Assembly: GCF_014205685.1 (NCBI RefSeq)
Contig: NZ_JACIIU010000008.1
Span: 55,282-119,281 of the forward strand
Direction: 5' to 3'
Length of the DNA stretch: 64,000 nucleotides
DNA from: Paenochrobactrum gallinarii
GTDB lineage: Bacteria > Pseudomonadota > Alphaproteobacteria > Rhizobiales > Rhizobiaceae
Shown: positions 27,794 through 37,032 of the stretch, one piece after another
How positions within the stretch are numbered: position 1 is the first letter of the stretch
Layout: every line of letters starts with the position of its first letter
The notes under the pieces: model-generated
Told to the model about the DNA's origin: nothing
What the model saw: only the letters and a program-made list of their open reading frames with translations
The model's database searches: none
Translations under genes and position numbers: made by a program

Positions 27794-29373
27794 CGTTTTT
27801 GAAATCTGTAACAACCGCTGCTTTTGCAGCTGCAATGCTGGCAACCACATCGCTTTCAGCTTTCGCTGATAATGTGGTTATCGGCCGCGCCAATGAACCA
27901 TCAGCGATTGACCCGCAATTTTCGCGCACCGGCAACAATCAGATGACCGCCGACAATATGTTTGAAACATTGTTGTCAACCGATGCCAATCTGCAAATGC
28001 ATCCGCATCTGGCCACAGAGTGGAAAAATATCGATCCGCTGACATGGGAAATTTCTTTACGCAAAGACGTAACCTTCCATGATGGTTCGCCTTTTACTGC
28101 GGATGATGTGGTTTTCTCCATTGAGCGCACCGATAAAGTGCCAAACAGCCCGGCACCATTTACGGATATGGTCAGCACGGTCGCCAAAGCTGAAAAAATC
28201 GACGACCACACCATCCGTGTAACCACCAAACGCCCTAATCCGGCATTGATGGAACAAATCGGCCGTGTTTTCCTCGTTTCCAAAAAAGCCGCCGAAAATG
28301 CAAGCCTTGAAGACTTCAACTCCGGCAAAGCGGCTATCGGCACCGGCCCTTACAAATTTGTTGAATGGAAACCAGCAGAATCTTTGAAGCTCGTCGCTTA
28401 TGACGGCTATTGGGGTGAAAAGCCCGATTACGACAATGTTGAATTCCGCTTTATCGCCAATGATGCTGCACGTACTGCCGCTCTTCTTTCCGGCTCCGTT
28501 GATCTGATTGACGCCGTCTCCCCTGCCGATGTTGCTCGTTTACAAGGCGAAAAAAGCATCAAAGTCTACCCAATTGAATCCGGCCGTCTGGTTTATCTCG
28601 CGCTGAATATGCGTGATGACACAGCACCAGGCGTAGTGGATGCTGCGGGCAAGCTCATCGAGCCAAATCCGTTCCGCGATGCACGCGTTCGTAAAGCGAT
28701 TTCAAGCATGATCGACCGCAACCTGATGGTTGATCGTATTTTGAATGGTTCCGGCGTTGCCTCCGCACAGATCGTCCCGTCGGTTCTGGGTGGCTATGTC
28801 AAAGACTTGCAGCCAACCAAACCGGATGCTGCTGAAGCCAAAAAGCTTCTGACTGAAGCCGGTTTCCCTGAAGGTTTCGGCATCACGCTTTATTCCTCCA
28901 ACAACCGCTTCCCAGGGGACGGCGACATTGCTCAGGCTATGGGCCAGATGTTGGCGCGTGGCGGTTTGAAGGTCAACGGCGTGCAGACACAGCCCTATAA
29001 CGTCTATGCGGCAGCAGCCACCAAGGGCGAGTATGGCGCTTATATCTTCTCGCTCGGTGCATCCACACCAAACTCAGAAGGCAGCCTGCGTTCGCTTTTG
29101 CAAACCTATAGCAAAGATGCCGGCACCGGTGGCTTCAACCGTATGCGTTATTCCAACCCCGAATTTGATGCGATGCTAACTTCAGCCATGGAAGAATTTG
29201 ACCATGAAACCCGCATGAAAAAGCTGGAAGATGCCACCAAAATTGCCATGGAAGATCAGGCGATTGTGCCGCTCTACTTCCAGAAAATTTACTGGGCATC
29301 GCGTGACGGCCTCGATTTCACCCCCAACTTGTCCGAACGAACCATTGCACAGGATGTGCGGAAGCAAAAATGA
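27790..29373 (+). CDS. Peptide-type ABC transporter substrate-binding protein
   Basis: A 527-residue periplasmic binding protein of the extracellular solute-binding family 5 (DppA/OppA). It has a Sec signal peptide with cleavage expected after AFA (about residue 26) and family blocks such as EWKNIDPLTWEISLRKDVTF and HDGSPFTADDVVFSIERT near residue 95. Encoded between the ATPases and the hydrolase with 4-nt overlaps, it determines which compound is captured. The ligand is unknown. Confidence 0.92.
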   Translation: MTFLKSVTTAAFAAAMLATTSLSAFADNVVIGRANEPSAIDPQFSRTGNNQMTADNMFETLLSTDANLQMHPHLATEWKNIDPLTWEISLRKDVTFHDGSPFTADDVVFSIERTDKVPNSPAPFTDMVSTVAKAEKIDDHTIRVTTKRPNPALMEQIGRVFLVSKKAAENASLEDFNSGKAAIGTGPYKFVEWKPAESLKLVAYDGYWGEKPDYDNVEFRFIANDAARTAALLSGSVDLIDAVSPADVARLQGEKSIKVYPIESGRLVYLALNMRDDTAPGVVDAAGKLIEPNPFRDARVRKAISSMIDRNLMVDRILNGSGVASAQIVPSVLGGYVKDLQPTKPDAAEAKKLLTEAGFPEGFGITLYSSNNRFPGDGDIAQAMGQMLARGGLKVNGVQTQPYNVYAAAATKGEYGAYIFSLGASTPNSEGSLRSLLQTYSKDAGTGGFNRMRYSNPEFDAMLTSAMEEFDHETRMKKLEDATKIAMEDQAIVPLYFQKIYWASRDGLDFTPNLSERTIAQDVRKQK

Positions 29374-31238
29374 CCTTTACACCGAATGAATTGACGTCGG
29401 CGACTTTGGTCGCCGACGATGTCATCGTGCATCGCAACGTGATGATTGCGATGCGTGACGGCGTTCATCTGGCAACTGATATTTACCGTCCTTCCAAGGA
29501 CGGTAAACCGGTGGAAAAGCCTTTGCCGGTTATTTTGGAGCGCACGCCCTATGATAAAGCAGGCACGCCTCGCACAGAATTGTCGGTGAAAAAACCGACC
29601 CCCATGTCGCGTCAGGAACTGGCGATCCATCTGGTGCGTCTTGGTTATATTGCTGTTTGGCAGGATTGCCGAGGCCGCTATGAAAGCGAAGGCCATTTCA
29701 CCAAATATCTGTCTGAAGGCGAAGATGGCTTCGACACGATGGAGTGGATTGCTGCGCAACCTTGGATGAACGGGCGTATCGGCACGCAAGGCCTTTCTTA
29801 TAATGCGCATACCCAGATGGCGATGGCATGTCTTAATCCCCCCGGACTTGCTGCCATGTCTGTCGATTCCGGTGGTTTTTCCAATGCTTATACCTGCGGC
29901 ATCCGTCAGGGCGGCGCATTTGAATTAAAACAGGCCACATGGGCATATCACCGCGCGCAAGAGGGAACTGACGATCGCACTGCGGCGGCAGTGGCAGATG
30001 AAAACCTGCATGACTGGTTTGCCCAGATGCCGTGGACAAAAGGCCGTTCACCAGTGCGCTGGAACGGAGAATATGAAGATTATCTCATTGAACAGTGGCA
30101 AAACGGCACTTTCAATGATTTTTGGAAAAAAGTCGGTATTTATGCCGCCGGTTACTACGACACGTTTCCAAAAGTGCCGACGATTTTCATGTCGAGCTGG
30201 TATGATGCCTATGTCACTACAACACTTGAAAATTTCACCGCGCTGAAAGGCGATTCCGAGCGCCCGTTGAGCCTCATCATGGGTCCCTGGACCCATGGCA
30301 ATCGTTCACGACAGATTTTTGGCGATGTGGATTTTGGTGCACAGGCCGTTTTTGACGGCCAGATCGACGAAGATTGGCTGACCTATCGTGAAAAATGGTT
30401 TGCGCATTATTTAAAAGATCAAGCAAACCCGAAACAGGCCGGACGCGTTCATCTCTTCCTGATGGGGACAGGAACGGGCAAAAAAACCGAAGCCGGACAT
30501 CTCGACCATGGCGGCCGCTGGATTGAAAGCACCGACTGGCCGCTGCCGGAAGCAAAGCCGCTTGATCTCTATCTGCATGCAGATATGAGTCTGCAAACAT
30601 CAGCGCCGCAAGCAGAAACAGCAGCAATCAGCTATGATTTTGACCCCCGCAATCCGGTGCCGACCATTGGCGGCTCGCTCACATCCGGTGAACCGATTTT
30701 CACGGGCGGCGGCTTCAATCAGGTTGAATCGGAAGCCTTTTATGGCTGCTCCCGTCCGGGTCTGCCACTGACAGCACGTCATGATGTTTTAAGCTTCGAA
30801 ACCGATATTTTGGCTGAAGATACCAGCATTGCAGGGCCGGTTGAAATTGAACTTTGGGTCACAACAGACGCTTTGGATACGGATTTCACCGCCAAACTGG
30901 TTGATGTTTATCCGCCATCTGAAGACTATCCGCGTGGCTACGCGCTCAATATTACCGACGGTATTTTCCGCGTGCGCTATCGCAATGGTTTTGACAAGCC
31001 GGAACCGGTTGGCAAAGGTGAAGTGTTTAAAATCACCATTTCCCCTTTTGCGACAGCCAATATGTTCAAAAAAGGCCACCGCATCCGTTTGGATATTTCC
31101 TCATCAAATTTCCCTAAATATGATGTGAACCCAAACACCGGCGAACCGGAAGGCACCAGCCGCCGTAAGAAAACAGCCGTGAATACAGTTTTCATGCACA
31201 AAGGCCGTGCATCAAAACTTAAATTGCAAAAGCTCTGA
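29370..31238 (+). CDS. CocE/NonD-family (S15) serine hydrolase
   Basis: A 622-residue alpha/beta hydrolase with the CocE layout: AMRDGVHLATDIYRP near residue 28, the nucleophile region GRIGTQGLSYNAHTQMA near residue 135 (Ser in GLSY), and a C-terminal jelly-roll ending in ISSSNFPKYDVNPNTG. No signal peptide is seen, so it acts in the cytoplasm. Relatives hydrolyse amides or esters of acyl amino acids, including cephalosporin acylases and amino-ester hydrolases. Being last in the transporter operon with a 4-nt overlap, it probably cleaves the imported compound. Confidence 0.88.
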   Translation: MTFTPNELTSATLVADDVIVHRNVMIAMRDGVHLATDIYRPSKDGKPVEKPLPVILERTPYDKAGTPRTELSVKKPTPMSRQELAIHLVRLGYIAVWQDCRGRYESEGHFTKYLSEGEDGFDTMEWIAAQPWMNGRIGTQGLSYNAHTQMAMACLNPPGLAAMSVDSGGFSNAYTCGIRQGGAFELKQATWAYHRAQEGTDDRTAAAVADENLHDWFAQMPWTKGRSPVRWNGEYEDYLIEQWQNGTFNDFWKKVGIYAAGYYDTFPKVPTIFMSSWYDAYVTTTLENFTALKGDSERPLSLIMGPWTHGNRSRQIFGDVDFGAQAVFDGQIDEDWLTYREKWFAHYLKDQANPKQAGRVHLFLMGTGTGKKTEAGHLDHGGRWIESTDWPLPEAKPLDLYLHADMSLQTSAPQAETAAISYDFDPRNPVPTIGGSLTSGEPIFTGGGFNQVESEAFYGCSRPGLPLTARHDVLSFETDILAEDTSIAGPVEIELWVTTDALDTDFTAKLVDVYPPSEDYPRGYALNITDGIFRVRYRNGFDKPEPVGKGEVFKITISPFATANMFKKGHRIRLDISSSNFPKYDVNPNTGEPEGTSRRKKTAVNTVFMHKGRASKLKLQKL

Positions 31239-31244
31239 TATGAT

Positions 31245-31278
31245 CAAAAAATGCCCCTGTTTTGCAGGGGCATTTTTA
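31245..31278 (+). terminator. Terminator of the peptide transporter operon
   Basis: AAAAATGCCCCTG, a TTTTG loop, and CAGGGGCATTTTT make a strong hairpin with a T tail 7 nt after the CocE-type gene stop. Confidence 0.9.
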
Positions 31279-31301
31279 TAATTTTTTTCTCTTTAAAAGT
31301 T

Positions 31302-31760
31302 TTAAGATTTTTGTCCGGTTGCATCCGTGGCAACGAACTTCAAAATCCCTGCCAATTGCACCGCTTTTTTAGGTTCTTGCGCAACTACATCTGAAGGATG
31401 AGAGACACCATCATTGACCGGCACCTCATCAAAATCAAACGGGCTGATACCTTCCAGGCACGCAACATTCACGCCATATTGATGTGGATTAGAGCGTCGT
31501 TGATGATGCGTATAAATACCACAAACCGAGCAGAAATAGTGCTTCGCACTTTTCGTGTTAAATTGATAAAGCGTGAGTTTATCTTCGCCTTCTAGAATAT
31601 GAATGTCGGATAATTCGGCAGAAACTGCAATTGCGCCACGCATACGGCAATAAGAACATGTGCAGCGGCGCGCAGTATGTAGCCCATCCGACAAACGCAC
31701 ATGGAATTTAACGCCACCGCAGTGGCATTGCCCCGAAATCTCAGCAACATCTTTATTCAT
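31302..31760 (-). CDS. GFA-family zinc protein (glutathione-dependent formaldehyde-activating type)
   Basis: A 152-residue protein with the GFA/CENP-V fold Cys pattern: GQCHCGGVKF near residue 10, CTCSYCRMRGAI near 33, and HYFCSVCGIYTHHQ near 75, which bind zinc. Family members include S-(hydroxymethyl)glutathione synthase, but most have no proven reaction. ATG 31760 with GAGCGGGA before it is preferred; an upstream ATG at 31781 would add seven residues. Monocistronic, minus strand. Confidence 0.85.
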   Translation of the reverse strand: MNKDVAEISGQCHCGGVKFHVRLSDGLHTARRCTCSYCRMRGAIAVSAELSDIHILEGEDKLTLYQFNTKSAKHYFCSVCGIYTHHQRRSNPHQYGVNVACLEGISPFDFDEVPVNDGVSHPSDVVAQEPKKAVQLAGILKFVATDATGQKS

Positions 31761-31810
31761 ATTCCCGCTCACTTTATGCATTATTCATAGAGTTTGTGAA
31801 AAATAACATA

Positions 31811-31836
31811 AAAAAGGCAGAATAATCTGCCTTTTT
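31811..31836 (-). terminator. Terminator of ialB-like gene
   Basis: AAAAAGGCAGA, ATAA loop, TCTGCCTTTTT: a perfect 11-bp hairpin with A/T runs, 20 nt past the stop at 31857. Confidence 0.85.
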
Positions 31837-31856
31837 ACTGCATAATTTCAAAAAAT

Positions 31857-32414
31857 TTATTTCAGCAGTTCTTTAACGCGGTTCAAAGCTGCCGAAAAAC
31901 CTTCCAGTGAAACACTAAGCTTTACTTCATCACCAGACACGGCTTCCGCAATCAAATTCAGTGCCTTGCCGGAATTGAGTGCCTTTAACTGCGCATCACC
32001 AAAATTGAGCGGAACAATACAACCGGCAGGCAAGCAAGTTGAAAATGGCTGCGCAGCGCCGGCTTTAGCTTCATCGATCTGCAAAGAAACACCTTTGCTC
32101 AATTGCAGGCCAAAAGGCAGCACCAGCGCACCTGTTGCACCATCCGTTGTTGGCTGTAGTTCAACCGCCAAAACACGAGAACCTTTATTATCCTGCTGTT
32201 GCTGTGAAAGTGAGCAAAGCGGCTTAGGTGCCTCATCTTTTATTGCCTGCAAACGACATTGCACTGCCCAGTCACCGTGCGTTTCAGACAAAGAACTTGC
32301 ACCACCAGGCAAAGGCGATGCTTTATTCTTCGCATGTGCAGTTAATATGCCTCCGCAAGAAACCAACAAAGCCGCAATTAATATCAAGTATTTTGGCATG
32401 ATCGAATATGACAT
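31857..32414 (-). CDS. Invasion-associated locus B (IalB) family protein
   Basis: A 185-residue exported protein with an N-terminal hydrophobic segment (about residues 8-26, cleavage likely after AHA) and the IalB core: THGDWAVQCR near residue 45, LALVLP-like strands, and TCLPAGCIVPL near residue 125. IalB proteins occur in Brucella, Bartonella and relatives; in Bartonella the locus is linked to erythrocyte entry, while the general role is unclear. LVSC inside the signal could be read as a lipobox, but a Sec type I site fits better. Start ATG 32414 has GGGA 7 nt upstream. Confidence 0.8.
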   Translation of the reverse strand: MSYSIMPKYLILIAALLVSCGGILTAHAKNKASPLPGGASSLSETHGDWAVQCRLQAIKDEAPKPLCSLSQQQQDNKGSRVLAVELQPTTDGATGALVLPFGLQLSKGVSLQIDEAKAGAAQPFSTCLPAGCIVPLNFGDAQLKALNSGKALNLIAEAVSGDEVKLSVSLEGFSAALNRVKELLK

Positions 32415-32649
32415 AAAGTGATCCCGTATATACTATTATTAAAATCATCCGCACAATTAAAACAGATGCGCATTTTTACTGTAATTGATTGCCCTTCACA
32501 GGCATGTTGTCAATGAAAATTCAGTATGGCAAAGAAAAAACCAATATCATTTGAATAAGTTATATATATATTGAAATAAGCGCTGCTATGATTGACCAAT
32601 GCACATATTATTGGCTCCATTCTCTGCGTAACAACCGGAAGGTTTCATC

Positions 32650-33323
32650 GTGAAAACAAAGATCATTATTGATACCGATCCGGGACAAGATGATGCGGTG
32701 GCGATTTTACTGGCACTCGCCAGTCCTGAACTCGATATTCTAGGCATCACCACCGTGGCGGGTAACATCCCGCTGGCACGCACTCAAAACAATGCGCGCA
32801 AGATTTGTGAAGTGGCAGGGCGAAAAGATGTGAAGAGATTTGCCGGTGCATTAAGGCCATTATTACGCCAATTGCCGAGTTTAATATCTATGTTGATCCG
32901 CATGCAGCCCATGTCGTTTTCAATGCCGGTTTACACCGGACAATACTGCCACTGGATGTCACGCATCAGGATTTAACCACCAAAAATCGCATTGATGCCA
33001 TCCGCCACATTGGCACGCGAGGCAGTCAGATTGTTGCTGCATGGCTGACCTCTTATCAGCGCCATGATGAGGCCGAATATGGCACTGACGGTGCACCGTT
33101 ACATGACCCGAACTTTATTGCATATTTACTCAAACCAGAGCTTTACTCCGGCCGCCATTGCAATGTTGAAATTGAGATCAACTCCGATCTTACCATCGGT
33201 ACAACCGTTGTAGACTGATGGGGCGTAACGCAACGCCCAAAAAACGCTTATTATATCCACGATGTCGATGCAGATGGCTTTTTCACGCTACTGACCGGGC
33301 GTTTAAGCCGCTTACCGATTTGA
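32650..33323 (+). pseudogene. Decayed inosine-uridine-type nucleoside hydrolase
   Basis: The first 75 codons give KIIIDTDPGQDDAVAILLAL, the calcium-binding Asp cluster of nucleoside hydrolases, up to RRFAGA-like sequence. After an internal deletion near 32865 the reading continues in another frame with AEFNIYVDPHAAHVVFNAG and PHDPNFIAYLLKPE-like blocks. A TGA at 33216 interrupts the conserved TVVDxWG segment (the next codon is TGG). The 3' end RLSRLPI finishes at 33323. Frame change, deletion and stop make it non-functional. Confidence 0.85.
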
Positions 33324-33488
33324 AATCACACGAAAGCTCGCTTTTTTAGCTTGTTGCGTCAAATCATTACGGAGTATATCCTTTCCTCAAAAGTGCTTAT
33401 CAATCTCGTTTATTTCAAACAAAATTCAGGTGTTTTGTTGGCTTCCGGTCTTGAAACCGCAATTACTGCGTCGGATACATTTACACAT

Positions 33489-34046
33489 ATGCGCATTATC
33501 AATGGCATGGGGATCAGCCTGTGCCTGTCGCGTATTCTGATTTTTTTATCCCGTTTCATCCAGCACCCGACAAAGCACAAAATCTCCAAAATCCATATGG
33601 GCTGGGTTTTTGTCATCCTGCTCTGGATCATCCAGTTCTGGTGGGATTATCTGTTTGAAAGCGGCGAAAAAGTCTACGACATCTACACCTATATAGTTGA
33701 TTTATCTTATGTTTTCGGCCTTTTCTTTATATGCGTAACCCTAACACCCGATGATGTGAACGAATATGGCGGCTATGAAGAATATTTCTTCTCGCGCAAA
33801 AAATGGCTTTTCTCATTTTTTATCGCCATCAATATCGTGCAAAACCTGAATGAAATTCGTAATGAACTAAGCGCTCATAATATGAGAGGCTTGATAATAG
33901 AATTTGGCCTTTTAGCTTTTAGCACGCTGTGCATTCTGCTCGCTATGCGCGTTAAAACAAAGAAATTCCAGTTCTTCCTGATTGGCCTTTTATCCTTCGG
34001 TATTGGCCTTGATTTTATGTTGATTTTTTTAGGAATTGATCATTAA
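33489..34046 (+). CDS. Hypothetical membrane protein
   Basis: A protein of 185 residues from the first ATG, with about five or six hydrophobic segments, an aromatic-rich WVFVILLWIIQFWWDYLF segment near residue 35 and DDVNEYGGYEEYFFSRKKW near residue 85. I do not recognise a functional family. The open frame extends upstream to 33351 (TTG), and TTG or GTG starts in that stretch are possible because no good ribosome-binding site precedes ATG 33489. It stands alone after the nucleoside hydrolase remnant. Confidence 0.65.
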   Translation: MRIINGMGISLCLSRILIFLSRFIQHPTKHKISKIHMGWVFVILLWIIQFWWDYLFESGEKVYDIYTYIVDLSYVFGLFFICVTLTPDDVNEYGGYEEYFFSRKKWLFSFFIAINIVQNLNEIRNELSAHNMRGLIIEFGLLAFSTLCILLAMRVKTKKFQFFLIGLLSFGIGLDFMLIFLGIDH

Positions 34047-34155
34047 GTAAAATCATATAGGCTGTTTTTAGACGCATCGCTTTATTCATAAGCGGGCTAT
34101 TTTTACTGATATTTTCTCTTCTTTCAGCAAATATCCATCAGGTTGGCATAAATAG

Positions 34156-35145
34156 TTGAATAATAAAAAACATCACGCTGTTGAACCTGCACAAGGTTCC
34201 GCTGGCCTTTCCGGCTCATCCAGTCCGGTTGCAAACAGCCAAACCGAGCACAACCATAAAGTCGGCATTGCATTGGTGATCGGCGCAACCGCCATTTTCG
34301 CTATGCAGGATGCAATTACCAAGCATCTGGTCACTGATTATCCTATCACTTTTATTATTATGGCGCGTTACTGGGTATTTTTTGCCGTCGGAACTATCAT
34401 GGCAGCGCGCGCCGATGCGGGTTTTAAAAATACTGTCCGCAGCCGTAAACCTGCCATTCAAATCGCACGCGGACTGATATTAGTTTTTGAAATTGCCATG
34501 GTTGGTTTGGCGTTCAAAACCATGGGGCTTGCGGAAGTTATCGCTCTCTTTCAATCCTACCCTCTCTTTGTTACCGCGTTAGCGGCGATTTTTTTAGGCG
34601 AAAAAGTTGGTTGGCGCCGCTGGCTGGCTTTGGCCGTTGGTTTCGGCGGTATTTTGGTCATCTTGCGCCCCGGCAGCGGCGTGATGGAATTTGGTGCCGT
34701 TTACACCATGCTTGGTGCTATTGCTTATGCACTATATCAGATTTTAACCCGCGTTTCCGGCACCAGCGACAGTGCTGTCACATCATTCTTTTATGTGGGA
34801 GCTGTTGGTGCGGTTCTCATGACACTAGGTCTGCCACTTTTCTGGGTCAGTATGGCACCGGTTGATTTATTATGGCTTGGACTTTTATGCGTGATGGCCA
34901 TGTCCGCGCATTTCTTTTTGATTAAAGCGCTGACACTGGCACCGGCAACATTATTGCAACCATTTAACTATTTGCAGCTGGTCTGGTCCATCATTGTCGG
35001 CTGGATTGTTTTCCGCGATATGCCGGATCTCTGGACATTTATCGGCGGCTTCATCGTTGTTGGCAGCGGATTATTTGTGTTCTACCGCGAGCAAAAGCGC
35101 GCGGCAGAACGTAAAAAGCAGCTCTTAAAAGAAAATGCTGTATAA
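34156..35145 (+). CDS. DMT-superfamily (EamA) transporter
   Basis: A 329-residue membrane protein with ten hydrophobic segments in two EamA repeats: VIGATAIFAMQDAITKHL near residue 40 and MLGAIAYALYQILTRVSG near residue 190. The substrate is unknown; relatives export amino acids, metabolites or drugs. Residues 1-34 form a polar, Ser-rich leader. The only upstream start in frame is TTG at 34156. The 3' end overlaps the convergent TauE-type gene by 21 nt. Confidence 0.85.
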   Translation: MNNKKHHAVEPAQGSAGLSGSSSPVANSQTEHNHKVGIALVIGATAIFAMQDAITKHLVTDYPITFIIMARYWVFFAVGTIMAARADAGFKNTVRSRKPAIQIARGLILVFEIAMVGLAFKTMGLAEVIALFQSYPLFVTALAAIFLGEKVGWRRWLALAVGFGGILVILRPGSGVMEFGAVYTMLGAIAYALYQILTRVSGTSDSAVTSFFYVGAVGAVLMTLGLPLFWVSMAPVDLLWLGLLCVMAMSAHFFLIKALTLAPATLLQPFNYLQLVWSIIVGWIVFRDMPDLWTFIGGFIVVGSGLFVFYREQKRAAERKKQLLKENAV

Positions 35146-35982
35146 AAAGCGCAGACAAATTGCGGTCAGGAACAGACCAAATGCCATTTCCAGCTTACGG
35201 CGGGAAAGGCTATGCGCCAATTTTGCACCAACCGGTGCCATGTAAATGCTGGTCGGGATGAAGAGCAGGAAGCCGACCAGTGACACATAACCCAATGTCA
35301 TCGGCGGCTGCAAAGCCGCCACATCCGGGTAAAGTGCTGCGGTTGGCCAACCTGCATAAATATAACCCAAAGCACCCGGAATAGAGATCAGCACACCAAC
35401 ACCTGATGATGTTGCCACGGCTTCATGGATCGGGCGTTTGTAAAAGGTCATGAACAAGGTGGAAAGCTGACCGCCGCCAATGCCCATCAAAGAGGCAAGA
35501 ACGCCGATAACACCACCAACCAGTTTGACGATGATTTTTTTCGGATAAACTTCGCCCAAATGCCAGTTATCTTTGCCAAACAGCAACCGGATAGCAGTGA
35601 AACCAGCCACCACAACGAAAATGATTTTAAACAGTTCTGCCGGAGCATAGCGCGCAATCAGCGCACCGATAATAACACCCACCACCATCGGAACTGCCCA
35701 GCTTTGCAGCAAGGCCAGATCAATCGCGCCTTTTGAACGATGGCTGTAAAAAGAGCGGATGGATGTTGGTACGATAATTGCCAGCGATGTACCGATACAT
35801 AATTGCATGCGCACATCTTCCGGCACACCTAAATAACGGAACAATTCATAGAGAATAGGTACAGCGACCGTGCCGCCGCCAACGCCAAACAATCCGGCCA
35901 GCATTCCTGTAATACCACCGGCAACCAGCAGGCCGATGACCAGCCACACCAGTTCATATGTATCAATACCCGTCATTCTCAA
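35125..35982 (-). CDS. TauE/SafE-family membrane exporter
   Basis: A 285-residue carrier with about eight membrane segments and both diagnostic half-repeats: GMLAGLFGVGGGTVAVPIL near residue 27 and GVLASLMGIGGGQLSTLFM near residue 160. Such proteins move sulfite, sulfoacetate or other organic anions; here the substrate is unknown. It is distinct from the TauE-like gene at 16 kb, which lacks the GGG loops. It converges on the EamA gene with a 21-nt overlap. Confidence 0.87.
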   Translation of the reverse strand: MRMTGIDTYELVWLVIGLLVAGGITGMLAGLFGVGGGTVAVPILYELFRYLGVPEDVRMQLCIGTSLAIIVPTSIRSFYSHRSKGAIDLALLQSWAVPMVVGVIIGALIARYAPAELFKIIFVVVAGFTAIRLLFGKDNWHLGEVYPKKIIVKLVGGVIGVLASLMGIGGGQLSTLFMTFYKRPIHEAVATSSGVGVLISIPGALGYIYAGWPTAALYPDVAALQPPMTLGYVSLVGFLLFIPTSIYMAPVGAKLAHSLSRRKLEMAFGLFLTAICLRFLYSIFF

Positions 35983-36341
35983 GTGTCCGTCATTTTAATT
36001 ATTGTTAGTTCTTAATCTTACAAAGAGATCGCAACATTTCATATTGGGATTGTTTTGCAAAGCATACATAATCGTTTTAAACTGCAAAGAACGTAAATGC
36101 CGCTATTTACGCCAGTATTAGACCATTGAATAGGCTGCTTATAACAACAGCCCATATTAAACTAAAAGAATCACGTTGGGCATTGAAACAATATCGGTGA
36201 TTGAGGGATGCGGCTTGTGCCGCCGGTGTTTTTCGGCTTCAATAGTGACAAAACATAAAGAAAAAAGTCAGCAGCGCTTTAACAACCATAAAAGATCAAG
36301 GGAACGGCGCTGATCAAGACTTCACAATAGGGAGTTAAGTG
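35983..36341. other. Intergenic region with inverted repeat
   Basis: About 360 bases between a leftward TauE-type gene and the rightward response regulator gene. CGTAAAT-N6-ATTTACG (36092-36111) is a perfect 7-bp inverted repeat and a possible operator for either gene. No small gene is supported. Confidence 0.5.
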
Positions 36342-36725
36342 GTGCTGGATATTCTTATCGCAGAAGATGAACCCGCAATTTTAGAATCCCTTGAGTTTAT
36401 CCTGCAACGAAAAGGCTGGAGCGTCGCCGCGGTCCATGATGGTGAGGCCGCTTTAGAAGCCCTCGTTCGGCTGCAACCGCGCTTATTATTGCTCGACATT
36501 ATGCTGCCGCGTAAAAACGGCATGGATGTTTTAAAAACGATCCGTGCCCAGCCAGATCTTTATCAGGCCAATGTCTTGGTACTGACCGCGCGTGGCCAGC
36601 GTTATGATCGTAAAATGGCTTCGGATTTAAACGCCGACGGCTTTATTACCAAACCTTATTCCAACAGCGAGGTCATCGCCGAGGTTAGTCGTTTATTGTC
36701 GACCCCGCAAATTGTGGCGAGTTAA
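36342..36725 (+). CDS. Single-domain response regulator
   Basis: A 127-residue CheY-like receiver with no output domain. Acidic pocket ED at about residue 8-10, phospho-acceptor Asp in LLLLDIMLP (about residue 52), Thr in VLTARG and Lys in FITKPYS are all present. A GGAG site 7 nt before GTG 36342 supports that start; GTG 36339 is also possible. It is followed by a small membrane protein and a sensor kinase, so it is probably that kinase's partner and passes the signal by protein contact. Confidence 0.85.
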   Translation: MLDILIAEDEPAILESLEFILQRKGWSVAAVHDGEAALEALVRLQPRLLLLDIMLPRKNGMDVLKTIRAQPDLYQANVLVLTARGQRYDRKMASDLNADGFITKPYSNSEVIAEVSRLLSTPQIVAS

Positions 36726-36726
36726 C

Positions 36727-37032
36727 ATGGTTCAAAATCGGAGTCATGCACGTCTTGCCCAAGGAGATGGCGATAAAAAACGCGATAATGCAGTGTTTTT
36801 GTTGCCTCTTTTCGGTTGTATTTTCTCTCTGCCGCCGATGATGAACCTGTTTAATCACAAAGTCCTCGTCTTCGGTATACCGCTCGCCTTTTTATATTTG
36901 CTTGGCGTTTGGTTTTTGATGGTTCTGATTGCTTTCCTGATTTCGCGTAAAAGCCGCAAAACAACATCACCCTCCCCTGACACCACACTTCAAACAGCCG
37001 ATCTTAGCTCAGATCAGAACAGGCAAATGTGA
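36727..37032 (+). CDS. Small membrane protein paired with symporter-type kinase
   Basis: A 101-residue protein with a polar N-terminus and two hydrophobic segments (about residues 22-37 and 44-70; the second reads VFGIPLAFLYLLGVWFLMVL), then a Ser/Thr-rich cytosolic tail. Small two-helix proteins of this look accompany sodium:solute symporters. Its TGA overlaps the kinase ATG (TGATG), which argues for coupled production and perhaps a complex with the symporter domain. The function is inferred from context only. Confidence 0.7.
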   Translation: MVQNRSHARLAQGDGDKKRDNAVFLLPLFGCIFSLPPMMNLFNHKVLVFGIPLAFLYLLGVWFLMVLIAFLISRKSRKTTSPSPDTTLQTADLSSDQNRQM

